64,000 bases of DNA from Ampullaceana balthica (lineage: Eukaryota; Mollusca; Gastropoda; Lymnaeidae), in NCBI GenBank assembly GCA_944989445.1, contig CALYLW010000135.1:1296217-1360216 (forward strand), given 5' to 3'. The notes under the pieces are model-generated. The model made no database searches. It was not told the DNA's origin and saw only the letters and a program-made list of their open reading frames with translations. Below, in pieces: positions 61,105 through 64,000 of this stretch. The translations under genes and the position numbers were made by a program. Numbering within the stretch: position 1 is the stretch's first letter; each line of letters begins with the position of its first letter.

Positions 61105-62672
61105 CAGCCATAGGTGGGTGGAGGGCTGTTATAGGTGGGTGGAGGGCAGTTATAGGTGGGTGGAGGGCTGTTATCGATGGGTGGAGGGCAGTTATAGGTG
61201 GATGGAGGGCTGTTATCGATGGGTGGAGGGCTGTTATAGGTGGGTGGAGGGCAGTTACAGGTGGGCGGAGTGCAGTTATAGGTGGGTGGAGGGCTGTTAT
61301 AGGTGGGTGGAGGGCTGTTATAGGTGGGTGGAGGGCTGTTATAGGTGGGTGGAGGGCGGTTTTAGGTGGGTGGAGGGCTGTTATAGGTGGGTGGAGGGCT
61401 GTTATAGGTGGGTGGAGGGCTGTTATAGGTGGGTGGAGGGCGGTTTTAGATGGGTGGAGGGCTGTTATAGGTGGGTGGAGTGCAGTTATAGGTGGGCGGA
61501 GTGCAGTTATAGGTGGGTGGAGGGCTGTTATAGGTGGGTGGAGGGCTGTTATAGGTGGGTGGAGGGCGGTTTTAGGAGGGTGGAGGGCTGTTATAGGTGG
61601 GTGGAGGGCAGTTATAGGTGGATGGAGGGCAGTTATAGGTGGATGGAGGGCTGTTATCGATGGTTGGAGGGCTGTTATAGGTGGGTGGAGGGCAGTTATA
61701 GGTGGGTGGAGGGCAGTTACAGGTGGGTGGTGGGCTGTTACAGGTGGGTGGAGGGCAGTTATAGGTGGATGGAGGGCAGTTATAGGTGGATGGAGGGCTG
61801 TTATAGGTGGGTGGAGGGCAGTTATAGGTGGATGGAGGGCAGTTATAGGTGGATGGAAGGCAGTTATAGGTGGGTGGAGGGCAGTTATAGCCAGTTATAG
61901 GTTGATGGAGGGCAGTTATAGGTGGATGAAGGGCTGTTATCGATGGGTGGAGGGCTGTTATAGGTGGGTGGAGGGCAGTTATAGGTGGGTGGAGGGCAGT
62001 TACAGGTGGGTGGTGGGCTGTTACAGGTGGGTGGAGGGCTGTTATAGGTGGGTGGAGGACTGTTATAGGTGGGTGGAGGACTGTTATAGGTGGGTGTAGG
62101 GCTGTTATATGTGGGTGGAGGACTGTTATAGGTGGGTGGAGGGCTGTTATAGGTGGATGGAGGGCAGTTATAGGTTGGTGGAGGGCAGTTATAGGTGGGT
62201 GGAGGGCAGTTACAGGTGGGTGGAGGGCTGTTACAGGTGGGTGGAGGGCTGTTATAGGTGGGTGGAGGGCTGTTATAGGTGGGTGGAGGATTTTCATAGG
62301 TGGGTGGAGGGCTGTCATAGGTGGGTGGAGGGCTGTTATAGGTGGGTGGAGGGCAGTTATAGGTGGGTGGAGGGCAGTTATAGGTGGGTGGAGGGCAGTT
62401 ATAGGTGGGTGGAGGGCAGTTATAGGTGGGTGGAGGGCAGTTATAGGTGGTTTAAGGGCTGTTATAGGTGGGTGGATGGCAGTTATAGGTGGGTTAAGGG
62501 CTGATATAGGTGGGTTAAGGGCTGTTATAGGTGGGTTAAGGGCTGTTATAGGTGAGTGGACGGCAGTTATAGGTGGGTTAAGGGCTGTTTGTTATAGGTG
62601 GGTGGATGGCAGTTATAGGTGGGTTAAGGGCTGTTATAGGTGGGTTAAGGGCTGTTATAGGTGGGTGGATTG
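61105..62672. repeat. 21-bp G-rich minisatellite
   Basis: About 75 copies of ataggtgggtggagggctgt (21 bp with a final t). Each unit carries GG, GGG, GG and GGG runs on the plus strand. Period 21 gives seamless seven-residue frames (YRWVEGC plus, ITALHPP minus) up to 292 codons, which are artefacts. Variants gcagtt/gctgtt and gatgg/gggtgg form repeated blocks; the last 220 bp uses a gggttaagg form. Confidence 0.97.
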
Positions 62673-63200
62673 ATTGTCACGATGGGTTGTCTAAGTATCG
62701 GTGCCGTCTGTTCTAGATGACCGTAACCATCAGCTGATGTTACGGAGATAAAAGTTGACATCGAACTGACGTCATAAAACAAAGGTGTCCATTAATACCT
62801 AGAGTTAACAGAGCGGAACGAACCAGCACAGCGCTGGGAGTCATACAGCTGTAACAGACCATCTGAAATCACCGGCAACTGTTGCTTACCATAATTGAAG
62901 GCACTTTGATCCCGTCTTATACATAAGCCACGAGCATGGATGACACGCACAATTAGCCCTCATCTCACTACCGTTTTGACTCAACTACTTGCGGCATTGA
63001 ACTTGATGATCGATTCCTCGAGTAATCGGTTCGTGTTTGCTCTTCCCTTCTAATGGCTGGTAATATGACTACACGTCTGCTCTTAATGGCGGGAAAAACA
63101 AGTTCTGAAGTTGACAAGATACTTTACATACGTGACGTCATCCTATTGCAATACCTGTTAAATAAGGTCAATTTAATACAGTTTATAGTTTTTACACCTG
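62673..63200. other. Unique spacer
   Basis: Normal-complexity sequence; no exon recognised. tgacgtca at 62767 and 63133. Confidence 0.5.
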
Positions 63201-63452
63201 ATCTCACCCCACCCGTCTTCACTGTTAGCACCCGTCTTAACTTTTAGCACCTGTCTTCACAGTTAGTCCCTTTATTAACTGTTAGCACCCGTCTTACTCT
63301 TAGCACCCGTATTAACTGTTAGCATCCGTCTTCACTGTCAGCATCCGTCTTCAATTTTAGCACCCATCTTCACTGTTAGCATCCGTCTTCACTGTTAGCA
63401 TCCGTCTTCACTGTTAGCACCCATCATCACTGTTAGCATCCATCTTCATTGC
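63201..63452. repeat. 19-bp minisatellite
   Basis: About 13 diverged copies of agcacccgtcttcactgtt, abutting the SINE on its left side. Confidence 0.92.
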
Positions 63453-63454
63453 AA

Positions 63455-63690
63455 GGGGCGCGGTGGTCTAGCGGTAGTGCGCTGGACAGTCGAACCGAGG
63501 CAAAAAGAGAGTCACGGTTTCGAGCCTCTGTGCTGGCAAGGCCCCTGCTCGCCACACAATCCCTTGCTCGTTAGCAGTGGCCCAAAATATATATCGCTGC
63601 TAGCACCCGACTAATCCGGTAAGGAAATCCCGACCCTTCCAGAACTGGCCCCTCCTACCACAAATGAAATAATTTAAAAATCATTTCATC
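63455..63690 (+). mobile_element. tRNA-derived SINE
   Basis: It starts ggggcgcggtgg. An A-box-like tggtctagcgg (63464-63474) is followed about 40 bases later by a B-box-like ggtttcgagcc (63516-63526, one extra T relative to consensus). These are the internal RNA polymerase III promoter elements of a tRNA gene. There is no closing acceptor stem or plausible anticodon arm, and about 160 bp of unrelated body follow, as in a SINE. The 3' end is uncertain. Mobilisation would depend on a LINE partner. Confidence 0.7.
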
Positions 63691-64000
63691 GATTCTCCAG
63701 AATCGCACATTAAAGTTAAGCGATAATCAAAGTTACAATCCTATTTGCTAGAATCGATTTCTAAGTTAAGCATTGGATATTCTCATTTAGAGTTACTTTT
63801 AAAATTAAAAAAAAACTTTTTGCATGTGTTTGAATGATTGTATGTGTGTTTGTGAGCGATTAAGTAATTGTATTTGTTCTTGTATGTGATTGGCGCAGAG
63901 AATTAAGGCGAGACGGTACAGACCTGACCTTTAGCTCACACTCAACTGTTTGTGTGCAGAGTTCTATTTTAAGCTCTCCAAGCATCGAGGCGACACTAAT
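63691..64000. other. Unique spacer to window end
   Basis: Short duplicated agttaagcgataatcaaagt/ctaagttaagc motifs at 63712-63770 and a tgtatgtgtgtttgtg stretch; no gene seen. Confidence 0.5.

Noticed and set aside
61022..62504. Open frames up to 292 codons with YRWVEGC repeats, and ITALHPP on the other strand
   Set aside because: Artefact of a 21-bp repeat, with mirrored frames on both strands.
63455..63540. Functional tRNA gene
   Set aside because: A- and B-box-like motifs are present, but no acceptor stem closure or anticodon arm, and the B box has an extra base.

Overview
This window looks like animal nuclear DNA, most likely from a mollusc such as a gastropod. The evidence is one intron-containing secreted-protein exon, degraded non-LTR retrotransposon reverse transcriptase, hAT-type DNA transposons, a tRNA-derived SINE, microsatellites, and no operon-like packing of genes. 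The mollusc assignment rests on the style of the SINE and retroelements and is an inference.

Tandem repeats dominate. Summing the array bounds I list gives about 41 kb of 64 kb, roughly two thirds, in more than 30 arrays with units from 8 to 53 bp. Almost every long open frame is an artefact of these arrays. Layout: 0-1.35 kb, 15-bp array split by a retrotransposon tail. 1.85-3.0 kb, a foldback element and a duplicated 230-bp segment. 3.2-16 kb, two related 28-bp arrays, the larger about 9.8 kb with long-range internal duplication and almost no C on the plus strand. 16.6-22 kb, 33-bp, 38-bp and 19-bp arrays interrupted by a 724-bp insert. 22.0-22.7 kb, an intact-ended 640-bp hAT element with a BED-finger remnant. 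22.9-30.3 kb, eight shorter arrays. 30.9-36.5 kb, arrays with 17-bp periodicity. 37.5-39.5 kb, a 26-bp array. 39.9-42.8 kb, exactly 95 copies of a 31-bp unit with only three substitutions noticed. 43.2-45.4 kb, small transposon ends and a reverse-transcriptase pseudogene. 45.8-55.5 kb, nine further arrays. 55.5-56.25 kb, the only convincing gene. 57.35-58.86 kb, an inverted-repeat element. 59.2-62.7 kb, 53-bp and G-rich 21-bp arrays. 63.2-63.7 kb, a 19-bp array and a SINE.

The gene at 55692-56247 (+) encodes a signal peptide followed by what looks like the start of a TGF-beta superfamily prodomain, most like the activin/inhibin-beta type. It ends at a strong splice donor. The exon carrying the cystine-knot ligand is not visible downstream, so the first coding intron is probably longer than 7.7 kb. 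Arrays that can be considered intronic or upstream of this gene are therefore positioned where they could affect its expression, but nothing in the sequence proves that.

Main points of interest: a minisatellite-dense neighbourhood of a signalling gene; neighbouring arrays that look like diverged relatives of each other; transposons inserted inside arrays with direct-repeat flanks; a nearly mutation-free 95-copy array; and an apparent excess of the TGACGTCA octamer and of GTCA/TGAC cores among repeat units.
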